Below are positions 23,834 to 31,196 of a stretch of 31,196 bases of DNA, one piece after another. The notes beneath the pieces are model-generated. The model had not been told where the DNA came from. It was given only the letters and a program-made list of their open reading frames with translations, and did not search any database. How positions within the stretch are numbered: position 1 is the first letter of the stretch; the number at the start of each line of letters is the position of its first letter. A program made the position numbers and the translations under genes. Source of the DNA: PALSA-607 sp036509315 (GTDB lineage Bacteria; Actinomycetota; Actinomycetes; Acidothermales; Acidothermaceae); contig DATCFU010000016.1 of the NCBI GenBank assembly GCA_036509315.1, forward strand, positions 1-31,196. Reading direction: 5' to 3'.

Positions 23834-25191
23834 GCGAGAAACCCGAGCAGGTCTTGCCGGGTCAAGATGCCAGCCGGCTTTCCGTCGATCAGCACCACCG
23901 CGGCGTCCGCCGTTTCAAGCGCAGTCATGGCCGCCGCCACTGGCTCGCCGCCACCAATCATCGGCAACGGCGCAGAGATGTGCTTCTCCAGCGCATCCGA
24001 CAGCGCGGCGCGCCCGGAGAACAACGCATCGAGCAGGTCGCGTTCGACAACCGATCCGATGACCTCCGCCGACATCACCGGCGGTTCGGCGCGAACCACG
24101 GGCACCTGCGAGACCCCGTACTCGCGCAACACGTCGATCGCCTCGCGCACGGTCTCGGTCGGGTGCAGGTGCACCATCTCCGGCAGCCGAGTTCCCTTGC
24201 GCTTGAGCACGTCGGCAACAGTGGTCGAACTCGACCCGGCCAAGAATCCGTAGTCGGCCATCCACTCGTCGTTGAAGATTTTCGACAAGTAGCCGCGCCC
24301 CGAGTCAGGCAACAACACCACCACGAGGTCGCTCGGCGACAGCGAGGCAGCAACCTGCGCGGCCGCCACAACCGCCATGCCGCTCGAACCGCCGACGAGA
24401 ATGCCCTCATCACGGGCGAGCCGGCGCGTCATCAGGAACGAATCCTTGTCGGAGACGGCGATGATGTCGTCGCAGATCGCCCGGTCGTAGGTGGTGGGCC
24501 AAAAGTCCTCACCGACGCCCTCGACGAGATACGGCCTGCCCGTCCCGCCGGAATAGACCGAGCCCTCCGGGTCCGCGCCAACGACGCGAACCGCGCCGCC
24601 AGATACTTCTTTGAGGAAGAGGCCGGTGCCGCTGATCGTGCCGCCAGTGCCGATGCCGGCAACAAAGCAGGTGACTTGCCCGTCGGTCTGGCGCCAGAGC
24701 TCAGGCCCAGTGGTCTCGTAGTGCGACCGAGGGTTGTCGGGGTTGCTGTACTGATCCGGCTTCCAGGCACCCTCGATCTCGCGCACCAAACGGTCGGACA
24801 CGGAGTAGTACGACTCCGGATCCTCGGGAGCGACCGCGGTCGGGCACACCACAACCTGGGCGCCATAACCCTTGAGGACGTTGATCTTTTCGGCACTCAT
24901 CTTGTCGGGCATCACGAACACGCACTTGTAGCCCTTGCGTGCAGCGACGATGGCGAGGCCCACGCCGGTGTTGCCGGAGGTCGGCTCGACGATCGTGCCG
25001 CCGGGTTTCAGCGCACCCGTTGCTTCGGCGGTCTCGACCATTCGCACGGCGATGCGGTCCTTCACCGAGCCGCCAGGATTCAGCTGCTCGAGCTTCGCAA
25101 GTAACTGGGCACCACCGGGAAAGGCGATCCGCGACAAGCGGACCAGCGGGGTGTCGCCGATGAGATCGAGCAAGCTGTCTTGAATATCCAC
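23827..25191 (-). CDS. cbs: Cystathionine beta-synthase
   Basis: The 454-residue protein has a fold-type II PLP domain with K44 in NPGGSVKDR, TSGNTG (71-76) and the GTGGTISGTG phosphate loop, followed by a pair of CBS domains (about 335-454; MVHLHPTETVREAIDVLREY, and the last repeat ending GILTRQDLLGFLAH). It lacks the heme-binding N-terminus of animal enzymes. It should condense serine (or a derivative) with homocysteine to cystathionine, and with metB supports reverse transsulfuration to cysteine. The start codon is GTG 25191. It is divergent from the thiolase gene with 65 bp between, as in the mycobacterial neighbourhood. Confidence 0.94.
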   Translation of the reverse strand: MDIQDSLLDLIGDTPLVRLSRIAFPGGAQLLAKLEQLNPGGSVKDRIAVRMVETAEATGALKPGGTIVEPTSGNTGVGLAIVAARKGYKCVFVMPDKMSAEKINVLKGYGAQVVVCPTAVAPEDPESYYSVSDRLVREIEGAWKPDQYSNPDNPRSHYETTGPELWRQTDGQVTCFVAGIGTGGTISGTGLFLKEVSGGAVRVVGADPEGSVYSGGTGRPYLVEGVGEDFWPTTYDRAICDDIIAVSDKDSFLMTRRLARDEGILVGGSSGMAVVAAAQVAASLSPSDLVVVLLPDSGRGYLSKIFNDEWMADYGFLAGSSSTTVADVLKRKGTRLPEMVHLHPTETVREAIDVLREYGVSQVPVVRAEPPVMSAEVIGSVVERDLLDALFSGRAALSDALEKHISAPLPMIGGGEPVAAAMTALETADAAVVLIDGKPAGILTRQDLLGFLAH

Positions 25192-25256
25192 GGTTCGAGC
25201 CTAGCGAGTTACGCTGCGTTGACCGCAACTCATCACTCCACAGCACGGAGACGCCA

Positions 25257-26474
25257 ATGCCCGAGGCCGTCATTGTCGCGACCGCACGGTCGCCGATCGG
25301 ACGCGCCCACAAGGGTTCGATGAAGCAACTGCGGCCCGATGAACTCACCGCAACCATCGTCCGAGCCGCTCTCGACAAGGTGCCGCAACTCGACCCTGGC
25401 GATATCGACGACCTCATGCTCGGGTGCGGACAGCCCGGCGGTGAGCAGGGCTTCAACATGGCGCGCGTTGTCGCCGTCCGCCTTGGATTTGATCGGCTGC
25501 CGGCGACGACCGTCACTCGTTACTGCGCGTCGTCTCTGCAGACCACCCGCATGGCGTTTCACGCGATCAAGGCGGGCGAGGGCGACGTGTTCGTCAGCGC
25601 CGGCGTCGAATGCGTGAGCCGGTACGCGTACGGCAGTTCGGACAACCGCGACAACCGCAACCCGTACTTTGCGGGCGCCGTTGCGCGGACGGTGAGCAGA
25701 GCCGACGGTGGCGCACCGACCTGGCAGGACCCGCGCGCCGAGTATCACGTGCCTGACATCTACATCGCGATGGGCCAGACCGCCGAGAACGTCGCGCAAC
25801 TGCGGGGCATCTCCCGCGCGATGCAAGACGAGTTCGGTTGCCGCTCACAGAATCTTGCCGAAAAGGCCTTAGCTGCAGGCTTTTGGCAGCGCGAGATCAC
25901 GCCAGTCACACTCCCCGACGGCACCATCGTCGACCACGATGACGGACCACGCGCGGGCACGACGCTCGAGAAGCTAGCAACGCTCGAACCGGTGTTTCGC
26001 CCCGACGGAACGGTGACGGCCGGCAATTGCTGTCCGTTGAACGACGGCGCAGCAGCAGTGATCGTGATGTCCGATGTGAAAGCGCGCGAGCTCGGCATCA
26101 CGCCGCTGGCGCGCATCGTCTCCACTGGCGTCTCGGCGCTATCGCCGGAGATCATGGGCCTCGGTCCGGTCGAGGCGAGCAAGCAAGCACTGCAGCGCGC
26201 AAACATGAACATCAACAACGTCGACCTGGTCGAGATCAACGAAGCTTTCGCCGCTCAAGTGATCCCGAGCTACCAAGAACTCGGCATCGACATCGACAAG
26301 CTCAACGTGAACGGCGGCTCGATCGCAGTCGGTCATCCGTTCGGCATGACCGGAGCGCGCATCACCGGCACGCTACTGAACTCATTGAAGTTCCACGATG
26401 CCGCTATCGGGCTGGAGACGATGTGCGTTGGCGGCGGCCAGGGTATGGCGATGATTTTCGAGCGCCTGAACTGA
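25257..26474 (+). CDS. Acetyl-CoA C-acyltransferase (thiolase)
   Basis: The 405-residue protein is a complete thiolase: nucleophilic C90 in VTRYCASSLQ, the NEAFAAQVIP loop, the GHPFGMTGAR histidine motif and the C-terminal CVGGGQGMAMIF with the second catalytic cysteine. It cleaves 3-ketoacyl-CoA in fatty-acid degradation or condenses acetyl-CoA. It corresponds in position to fadA3 (Rv1074c) of M. tuberculosis near cbs. ATG 25257 has GGAG six bases upstream. No other beta-oxidation gene is adjacent in this window. Confidence 0.93.
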   Translation: MPEAVIVATARSPIGRAHKGSMKQLRPDELTATIVRAALDKVPQLDPGDIDDLMLGCGQPGGEQGFNMARVVAVRLGFDRLPATTVTRYCASSLQTTRMAFHAIKAGEGDVFVSAGVECVSRYAYGSSDNRDNRNPYFAGAVARTVSRADGGAPTWQDPRAEYHVPDIYIAMGQTAENVAQLRGISRAMQDEFGCRSQNLAEKALAAGFWQREITPVTLPDGTIVDHDDGPRAGTTLEKLATLEPVFRPDGTVTAGNCCPLNDGAAAVIVMSDVKARELGITPLARIVSTGVSALSPEIMGLGPVEASKQALQRANMNINNVDLVEINEAFAAQVIPSYQELGIDIDKLNVNGGSIAVGHPFGMTGARITGTLLNSLKFHDAAIGLETMCVGGGQGMAMIFERLN

Positions 26475-26771
26475 AAACGCCCGCGCAGCCCCTCGCCGTC
26501 CGGCTGATGTTTCAACGCTTTCGCGCAGCGCGCTATACGACGGGCTCAGGGCGCGCCGCGTCGCGCGTCGTCGACGACGCCTATCGCGCCCGCTTGGCCG
26601 AACTCGGGTGCAGAGCGCCGCCCGAATCGGCGATCTCCTCGCGCCAGGGCAAGCGCTGTAGCGGTCAGCAATAGCCCGGTTCGGTGTCGGCCTCCCGCCT
26701 CTTTGAGCCCACAGCATCCAGGTGGTGGCCCGTCCGCCTCAGCTGTCGCTAGCGCCTGGCCCGTCAGCGTT
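26475..26771. other. Non-coding stretch after the thiolase gene
   Basis: About 300 bp with no credible gene. Open frames on both strands are Arg/Ala/Pro-rich and lack ribosome sites. No tRNA, clear hairpin or repeat was seen. It leads into the degraded minus-strand gene that ends at 26772. Confidence 0.5.
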
Positions 26772-27117
26772 CTAGGCGCGCGCCTTGAAGGCGTCGATCC
26801 ACTCAACGACGCGACGTCGCACCGCTGGCACTGTGTCCAAGGTTTCGGCGCGCTCGCTGAGGACGTCCGAATCGACGAGACCTGCTCTAAGGAGCGCCGC
26901 GGCGAATGGAATTGCGAGTCTTCGCCGATCGCACTTCGGAACGCATAGAGCTCATTGCCGAGCAGACGGTACCCCGCAACTGCTCCAGCAGGCTTTCCCA
27001 AGCATTGATCTGAACCTCATCCATGCGCACACCTTGCTCCGGTGGCCGGTTGGGCGCCAGAGCAAGGTGATGCGTTCTGCGCCTTTCCGCTCCAGAACTG
27101 CGCACGTCGGCGAACAT
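26772..27117 (-). pseudogene. Degraded minus-strand gene, frameshifted
   Basis: Protein-like sequence passes through three minus-strand frames. From 27117: MFADVRSSGAERRRTHHLAL, then VRMDEVQINAWESLLE; near 26980 it moves to GYRLLGNELYAFRSAIGEDS; near 26905 it moves to LAIPFAAALLRAGLVDSDVL followed by SERAETLDTVPAVRRRVVEW and a TAG at 26772. The last part is clearly protein-like, and the MDEVQINAWESLLE phrase resembles the start of some actinobacterial AbiEii-type nucleotidyltransferases, but the rest does not fit that family, so no function is assigned. Two frameshifts indicate decay, or sequencing errors. Confidence 0.45.
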
Positions 27118-27214
27118 GCGCAGTCGGCGGCCGGGTTCGGCGAAAACGACCGTGTCAGCGGCCAGATTGGGATGTTCGTGGGCCTCGGCCGTAGTGGACC
27201 CCGATGTGTATTGG

Positions 27215-27232
27215 TCATACTTTTGAGTATGA
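27215..27232. promoter_or_regulatory. Toxin-antitoxin operator overlapping the antitoxin start
   Basis: TCATAC-TTTTGA-GTATGA: perfect 6-bp arms with a 6-bp centre; the right arm contains the antitoxin ATG (27229-27231). Autoregulation of RelBE-type operons by the antitoxin or the complex is established, and this is the only palindrome at the promoter. The region is AT-rich compared with its surroundings. Confidence 0.6.
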
Positions 27233-27516
27233 GCACAACGATGCCGCTAGCCGACGTCAAGGCACACCTGTCCGAACTCGTCTCGCGCGTATACGGCCAG
27301 CACGAACGGGTCACCGTCACCGTGCACGGCCGGCCATCCGCGGTGCTGGTATCCGTCGAAGATCTTGAGTCACTGGAAGAGACGATTGCCATCCTCTCCG
27401 ACGGCGACGCGGTCGCTGCCCTTCTCGCTTCGGAGGCCGAACTGGCACGCGGCGAGATTGTGAGCCAGGCCGAACTCGTCGAGGCTGTGGCCAAACGGCG
27501 CCGCAGCGCTTCGTGA
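27229..27516 (+). CDS. relB: RelB/Phd-family antitoxin
   Basis: The 95-residue protein has the Phd/YefM-type N-terminal DNA-binding fold (MPLADVKAHLSELVSRVY, then ERVTVTVHGRPSAVLVSVED) and an acidic C-terminal helix that should wrap the toxin (LLASEAELARGEIVSQAELV). ATG 27229 lies in an operator palindrome, leaving little room for a ribosome site, so a leaderless or very short leader is possible. Its stop overlaps the toxin start as GTGA (27513-27516). It neutralises the RelE-like toxin encoded next and should repress the operon. Confidence 0.9.
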   Translation: MSTTMPLADVKAHLSELVSRVYGQHERVTVTVHGRPSAVLVSVEDLESLEETIAILSDGDAVAALLASEAELARGEIVSQAELVEAVAKRRRSAS

Positions 27517-27866
27517 CCGATCCCGATGACAAAGCTCGCTACACCCTCAGAACAACCACAACCGTACGGCGCCAACTCAGCGAGGAACTGCCTGAGTCGA
27601 TAGCGGCGGCCGCTTTGGAGTTCATCACCGGACCGCTGCTGGACAACCCGCAACGCGTCGGCAAACCGCTCGCAGCGCCTCTGCAAGACCGGCACAGTGC
27701 GCGACGCGGCACCTACCGAATCGTCTACCGCATCGAAGGCGACTCACGCATCGTGACAGTGCTTCTCGTCAGCCATCGCAAAGGACGCCTACCGACCGCG
27801 CTAGGTGCGCCAAGACCCCGGATCCGCACTCATGACGGGAACGCGTCGCGCCCCGAGCCAAAGTAG
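27513..27866 (+). CDS. relE: RelE/ParE-family toxin
   Basis: The 117-residue protein matches mycobacterial RelE: an N-terminal helix pair (LPESIAAAALEFITGPLLDN), PQRVGKPLAAPLQDRHSARR, then GTYRIVYRIEGDSRIVTVLL and the closing SHRKGRLP. RelE toxins cut mRNA on the ribosome. The conserved core ends near residue 90; the last 25 residues (PRPRIRTHDGNASRPEPK end) are an extra basic tail. GTG 27513 overlaps the antitoxin stop, so translation is coupled. The core looks intact, so the pair is probably active. Confidence 0.9.
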   Translation: MTDPDDKARYTLRTTTTVRRQLSEELPESIAAAALEFITGPLLDNPQRVGKPLAAPLQDRHSARRGTYRIVYRIEGDSRIVTVLLVSHRKGRLPTALGAPRPRIRTHDGNASRPEPK

Positions 27867-27869
27867 CGC

Positions 27870-27881
27870 GTTCACGTGAAC
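27870..27881. other. Perfect palindrome just after the toxin gene
   Basis: GTTCACGTGAAC, a 12-bp perfect palindrome, begins 4 bp after the relE stop. It could be a protein-binding site or part of a weak terminator stem (GCG and CGC flank it with one mismatch). Confidence 0.3.
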
Positions 27882-28014
27882 CCGCACGGCGGCAGAGTCG
27901 GACGTTTGTCTGGTCGGATATGCGTCGGCGCCGGTGCGCTTAGGGCTCATCTGCGATGGGCAGGTTCTCGCGAATGCGCAATGCCCGGGCTGCGACGCGA
28001 GGCGTCGGACGGGG

Positions 28015-28149
28015 CTACTTCGTGGTGACCGTCCAAGCCGTCCCGTGTCCATCCACCCTGCAGATCGGTGCCTGCAACTGCGCGACCTGTTGGTTGTTCG
28101 CGTCGTAGACGAGCAGCGCCCAGTTCAGGCATCCGGGACTGTCCCGCAT
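28015..28149 (-). pseudogene. Orphan 44-codon tail of a probable exported protein
   Basis: This frame gives MRDSPGCLNWALLVYDANNQ followed by QVAQLQAPICRVDGHGTAWT and VTTK with a TAG at 28015-28017. Two cysteines and alternating hydrophobic strands look like the end of a small secreted beta-rich protein. A TGA lies 15 bases upstream of the ATG in frame and there is no ribosome site, so I read it as a C-terminal fragment of a lost gene rather than a small gene. The family is not recognised. The remaining sequence between 27882 and 28335 shows nothing else I can support. Confidence 0.4.
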
Positions 28150-28335
28150 TGGTTGACATCAAGGAGTCAACTCAACTGGGGGCAGTCCCATGTGCATTGA
28201 CATGAACGGTGATGCGCGCCCGCGCCACTGCCAGTTGCTAGTCACCCCGGTTGCCTCGATGCCCATGAATGCTCCGCGAACCTGCCCCCTTGTACGATGC
28301 GGCGCGGGCCATTCGGACGTATCGGGAGTCACTTT

Positions 28336-29352
28336 GTGAACGCTCGCGTGTCTAGCGGCGACCTGCGAATCGCGTTCTTCGTGTCTGCGTATCGGTCGTC
28401 GGCTCAACTGACACGGCTGGTGCACACGCTGCGCCGTGCGGAGCCGGCGGCACCGATCGTCGTTCACGATTCGTTCGATTCGGCGTTGGAGCCAGACCTG
28501 TTCGCGGCGGTGCCCGACGTACATGTGCTGAGGAGCGATCGGCCCATCGTCTGGGGCGACATGAGTCTCGAGACGGCGCGCTGGGACGTATTCAGGTGGA
28601 TCCTGCACAACCTCGATGTCGACTGGGTGATGTTGCTGTCGGAACAGGACTACCCGATCGCTCCACTGGCCACGCTGAGGAGTCGCCTCGCCAGCGGCGG
28701 CGCCGACGCGGTCATGTTCGGCCGACGGATCGACACGCTTCCAGCTCATGGCCTGCGAATCGAATGCACCCGCCGGTACCTCTACCGCTACTTTTCGTTG
28801 CCGTCCTTGGGGATCGCGCAACGGCTGCCGCCCCTCCCGGGACGGATCGCTCACGCACTGCGACGCCGCATCTTTGCCGCCCTAACCCGGCTGCCAAGAA
28901 TCTTTATCTACCAGACTCCGGCCGAGCTCGCGCTGCCAACCCGGATCGGGATCAGGGCCCACAAGACCCCGTTTAACGCGGAATTCCCCTGCTGGTTCAT
29001 CGATTGCTGGTACGCCCTTTCCCGCGAGGCGCTCGAACACGTTGTCCACTATGTAGAGGCCCACCCCGACTTCGTTCGTTACTACGCCCGCACGGTGATC
29101 CCTCTCGAATCCGCGACCGGCAGCATCGTCTTCAACGACCCAGACCTGACGGTCAGCAACATCAAGCTTCACACGATCCGGTTCAGTGCCCCCGCGACGG
29201 GTCGACCAGACGTTTTCGACTACGGTGATCTCGATTTCCTCAGATCCTCCGGCGGGGTTTTCGCGCGAAAGTTTGACGCGACGAACGCCGATGTCTTTGA
29301 CGAGCTAGACAAGACAATCTTCGACAACCCCCTCGGACAGGGGGTGCCCTGA
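28336..29352 (+). CDS. Core-2/I-branching-type glycosyltransferase (GT14-like)
   Basis: The 338-residue protein matches the Branch family: LRIAFFVSAYRSSAQLTRLV at the start, then VVHDSFD, PIVWGDMSLETARWDVFRWI, and the key VMLLSEQDYPIAPL block, followed by CWFIDCWYALSREALEHVVH and the TIRFSAPATGRPDVFDYGDL ending. Eukaryotic members transfer GlcNAc in beta-1,6 linkage and bacterial ones transfer sugars to surface glycans; the donor and acceptor here are unknown. No membrane helix is seen. GTG 28336 has GGGAG about seven bases upstream; a start at 28297 is less likely. It stands alone between a toxin-antitoxin pair and a kelch lipoprotein, without other glycan genes, which fits acquisition by transfer. 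Confidence 0.85.
   Translation: MNARVSSGDLRIAFFVSAYRSSAQLTRLVHTLRRAEPAAPIVVHDSFDSALEPDLFAAVPDVHVLRSDRPIVWGDMSLETARWDVFRWILHNLDVDWVMLLSEQDYPIAPLATLRSRLASGGADAVMFGRRIDTLPAHGLRIECTRRYLYRYFSLPSLGIAQRLPPLPGRIAHALRRRIFAALTRLPRIFIYQTPAELALPTRIGIRAHKTPFNAEFPCWFIDCWYALSREALEHVVHYVEAHPDFVRYYARTVIPLESATGSIVFNDPDLTVSNIKLHTIRFSAPATGRPDVFDYGDLDFLRSSGGVFARKFDATNADVFDELDKTIFDNPLGQGVP
29327..29345 (+). terminator. Hairpin at the end of the glycosyltransferase gene
   Basis: ACCCCCT and AGGGGGT form a perfect 7-bp stem around CGGAC, five bases before the stop codon of the glycosyltransferase. It is a strong G/C stem without T-tract; a terminator role is inferred. Confidence 0.4.
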
Positions 29353-29509
29353 TCCGCTCATGCGCGTCGGGCGATCCTGTCCTTCCTCACCGAGGTCGAC
29401 GCCACCTAAAGCGACGCCCAGCCCAGAAGTGCAGCCAAGCTGATCACCAGACAGTCCCAGACAACGATCCGTCATCGCATGCGCGCTCATCGGCAGGTCC
29501 GCGCGTGCG

Positions 29510-29592
29510 TCACAGCCAGATTGGTGCGTTTGGATGTTCGGCGAGCCATTCCGGCGTGCGCAGTCGCTTACGAAGTTGCCGATCCAGGTGGG
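29510..29592 (-). pseudogene. Out-of-frame continuation of the kelch gene
   Basis: Just before the kelch stop, another minus frame continues with HLDRQLRKRLRTPEWLAEHP and NAPIWL to a TGA at 29510. The sequence is protein-like and follows on from GLVPPG of the kelch frame. A one-base indel near 29590 would explain it as the original C-terminus. Confidence 0.45.
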
Positions 29593-30755
29593 ACGAGCCC
29601 GATGGCCATGATGGTGGCGATCGGGCCGCGGGAGATTCCGCCGAGTAGATAGGCGGTGTCGCCCACGGTGGCCACCGCGCCATCGGTGGCCGGCGCCGGC
29701 AGCGTCCCGACCTTTGACACCTGCGCCGTCGTTGGATCGAAGCGGAAAATCGTGGCACTGGGGCCGCCGGTGGTCGATCCGCCGAGGACTAGGAGTTGCC
29801 CGTCTAGCACGACTGCCTTCGCGTGAGCGAGTGGGATCGGTAGATGCCCGACCACGGTGGTGGTGCCGCTCGTGGGGTCGACGCGTTGAATCGCAGTGCT
29901 GAACGTGCCGGTGTATTCCCCGCCGGCCAGCAGACCACCGAACAGGTACACGTCGCCGCTGGCGACCGCTACCGCCGGATAGCGCACCGCTTGGGCCAGG
30001 TGCCCGAGGAGGTGAAAGGTCATGCCATCGGTGGTCGACAGGATGGTGTCCAAGGCCCGCGCGCCGTTGAAACCGCCGAGCAGCAGCATCTGGTTGCCCA
30101 CCGCCGCTGCGGTCAGGTCAGCTAGTGGGCTGGGCAGCCTGCCGATCACGGTGGTTTGACCAGTCGCGGGGTCGAACGCCTGCACCGTGGTGTGCACCGA
30201 TGCCGCGGCACCACCGAACACCAGAATCCGACCACCCAACGTCAACGCTGCGGCGCCGTGCGTTGGCGTGGTGAGGGCACCGGCGCGAGTCACCGCACCC
30301 GTGCTGGGATCGAGCCGATACACCCCGGCGACAGTGACCCCCGCGGCATCGATCCCACCCGCCACATACACGAAACCGCCGATCGCAGCCGCCTGCGTCC
30401 GATAGACCACAGCAGGCAACACCGACGGCAAGACCTTCGCGTCCAGCACACTCCCGGGACCGCTCGACGCAACCGCAGACGTAGCCGCGGGCGGGGAGGC
30501 CACAGGGGCCACCGGCGAGGCCGGCGCTGTCGACGGTACCGGCGTCGTGCCTTCGGCCACCGGTGGGATTGAGCTGCGCGCGAGCGCTGTCGCAGAAGCC
30601 GAAACCGGTGTTCGCGCCGTTGCGGATGCCGAACCCGAAGTTCGCGAAGAGCCAGCCCCAGTACATCCCTGCGCCACCGCGACCACCACAACAACACCGA
30701 CGACCGCGCGCAGCCGACCCTGCCCCAAGATCCGCCACCGGCGAACCGGGCCCAT
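29568..30755 (-). CDS. Kelch-repeat lipoprotein
   Basis: The 395-residue protein begins MGPVRRWRILGQGRLRAVVG with a hydrophobic run (VVVVVAVAQG) and Cys31, a lipoprotein-type signal with a slightly atypical lipobox. A Ser/Thr/Ala/Pro-rich linker (about 32-110) follows, then about six kelch blades of some 47 residues with the double-glycine strands (VYVAGG, ILVFGG, MLLLGG, VYLFGG, LLVLGG, AYLLGG). It should be an outer-face anchored beta-propeller that binds a protein or glycan. ATG 30755 is chosen because it puts the signal at the N-terminus; the frame is open to 30887. The gene seems shortened by a frameshift at its 3' end. Confidence 0.82.
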   Translation of the reverse strand: MGPVRRWRILGQGRLRAVVGVVVVVAVAQGCTGAGSSRTSGSASATARTPVSASATALARSSIPPVAEGTTPVPSTAPASPVAPVASPPAATSAVASSGPGSVLDAKVLPSVLPAVVYRTQAAAIGGFVYVAGGIDAAGVTVAGVYRLDPSTGAVTRAGALTTPTHGAAALTLGGRILVFGGAAASVHTTVQAFDPATGQTTVIGRLPSPLADLTAAAVGNQMLLLGGFNGARALDTILSTTDGMTFHLLGHLAQAVRYPAVAVASGDVYLFGGLLAGGEYTGTFSTAIQRVDPTSGTTTVVGHLPIPLAHAKAVVLDGQLLVLGGSTTGGPSATIFRFDPTTAQVSKVGTLPAPATDGAVATVGDTAYLLGGISRGPIATIMAIGLVPPGSATS

Positions 30756-30996
30756 CAACGGGCCGCCGAGGCGCACTTCGTCGCACACCCGCACACCAAT
30801 CACGATCACATCATCCGCGCCGTCCAGCGAACCACACGAATGCCCCCGTATCACGAACCGGCGAAGGCGCCCCAGAACAACCATCACACCGGCAAAATAG
30901 TGCGTTCCCGCAGTAAGCCAGACTCCGCGACGCCATACTTCTCAGCGTGGAGATCAGACACTGTCGGCACTCGTTTTAGCCGGAGCTGGTGAGCCC
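30756..30996. other. Upstream region of the kelch gene
   Basis: About 240 bp between the kelch start and the inferred IS left end. It should contain the kelch promoter. Open frames here are Pro/Arg-rich shadows. No promoter motif is convincing. Confidence 0.4.
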
Positions 30997-31196
30997 GGGA
31001 CTGTGCATCTAACGGTGTTTCCGGCCTGACACGCTGAGCCGCTGGTTCGGCGGGAAAGGTGCCGTGATGACCGCGACACTGAACGATGTGACGAAGAGAC
31101 AGCCGGTCGACGAATCGGCCGAGCAGCTTGCCGCTAGAGAACTGGTTCGGCTGGCCCGGGAGCGGGGCCTGGCGCTGACCGGCCCTGACGGTCTGC
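30997..31196 (+). mobile_element. IS256-family insertion sequence, left end (partial)
   Basis: The start of an IS256-type transposase gene lies at 31067, and the bases from about 30997 (GGGACTGTGCATCTAACGGT) look like a terminal end of this family. The right end is outside the window, so the inverted repeat and target duplication cannot be checked and the left boundary is inferred. Confidence 0.6.
31067..31196 (+). CDS. IS256-family transposase, N-terminal part
   Basis: The first 43 codons are in the window: MTATLNDVTKRQPVDESAEQ, then LAARELVRLARERGLALTGP and DGL. The ELVRLARERGLALTGPDGL phrase is the conserved start of actinobacterial IS256 (mutator-type, DDE) transposases. AAAGG lies seven bases upstream of ATG 31067. 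The catalytic part is beyond the window, so it cannot be judged whether the gene is intact. Confidence 0.85.
   Translation, partial: MTATLNDVTKRQPVDESAEQLAARELVRLARERGLALTGPDGL

Noticed and set aside
28159..28854. Minus-strand frame opposite the glycosyltransferase
   Set aside because: Arg/His/Gln-rich shadow with no motif or ribosome site.
1..31196. tRNA or rRNA genes
   Set aside because: No cloverleaf with CCA-type end or rRNA signature was noticed on reading; a tRNAscan-SE run would be decisive.

Overview
The window is high-GC DNA with densely packed genes, many with GTG starts, and gene content typical of a mycothiol-producing actinomycete. It has a mycothiol S-conjugate amidase (mca) divergent from greA, a Ddn-type F420-dependent reductase, DUF222/HNH (13E12-type) endonuclease, RelBE and a TrcRS-like two-component pair. 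The set mca, greA, metB, cbs and a thiolase also lies together in Mycobacterium tuberculosis (Rv1074c to Rv1082), so much of this window is a loosened version of that chromosomal block. I do not assign a genus.

Layout. 1-5.4 kb: truncated mca, greA, a DrrAB-like ABC exporter operon behind a palindromic operator candidate, a membrane protein with an in-frame 36-bp repeat, and an ACT-domain threonine ammonia-lyase. 5.4-9.0 kb: an alpha/beta hydrolase lacking the usual nucleophile with a small PRC-barrel-like gene, then a PHP-domain protein and a FIST sensor protein on the other strand. 9.1-14.7 kb: a ChlI-like AAA ATPase translationally coupled to a VWA protein (Rv0958/Rv0959-like), an MFS transporter, a 14-bp tandem array and a DUF72 gene. 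14.7-19.8 kb: metB, a short MscS channel, a GNAT acetyltransferase and an OmpR-type response regulator with its histidine kinase.

19.9-22.4 kb is the least ordinary part. A DUF222/HNH endonuclease gene is followed by about 350 bp of alternating purine-pyrimidine minisatellite-like repeats, then by four broken gene ends: aldo/keto reductase and short-chain dehydrogenase remnants on the minus strand, and a possible metallo-hydrolase end plus an FMN-reductase start on the plus strand. These look like the stumps of two operons joined and cut by rearrangement.

22.4-31.2 kb: a Ddn-like reductase and an alpha/beta hydrolase; cbs; a thiolase; a degraded minus-strand gene; a RelBE-type toxin-antitoxin pair with an operator overlapping its start codon; an orphan 44-codon gene tail; a Core-2/I-branching-type glycosyltransferase; a kelch-repeat lipoprotein that seems frameshifted at its end; and the left end of an IS256-family element that runs off the window.

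Functional themes: sulfur and amino-acid metabolism (metB, cbs, threonine ammonia-lyase, mca), export and envelope functions (ABC exporter, MFS, MscS, kelch lipoprotein), signalling (two-component pair, FIST) and an accessory, decaying zone (21.2-31.2 kb).
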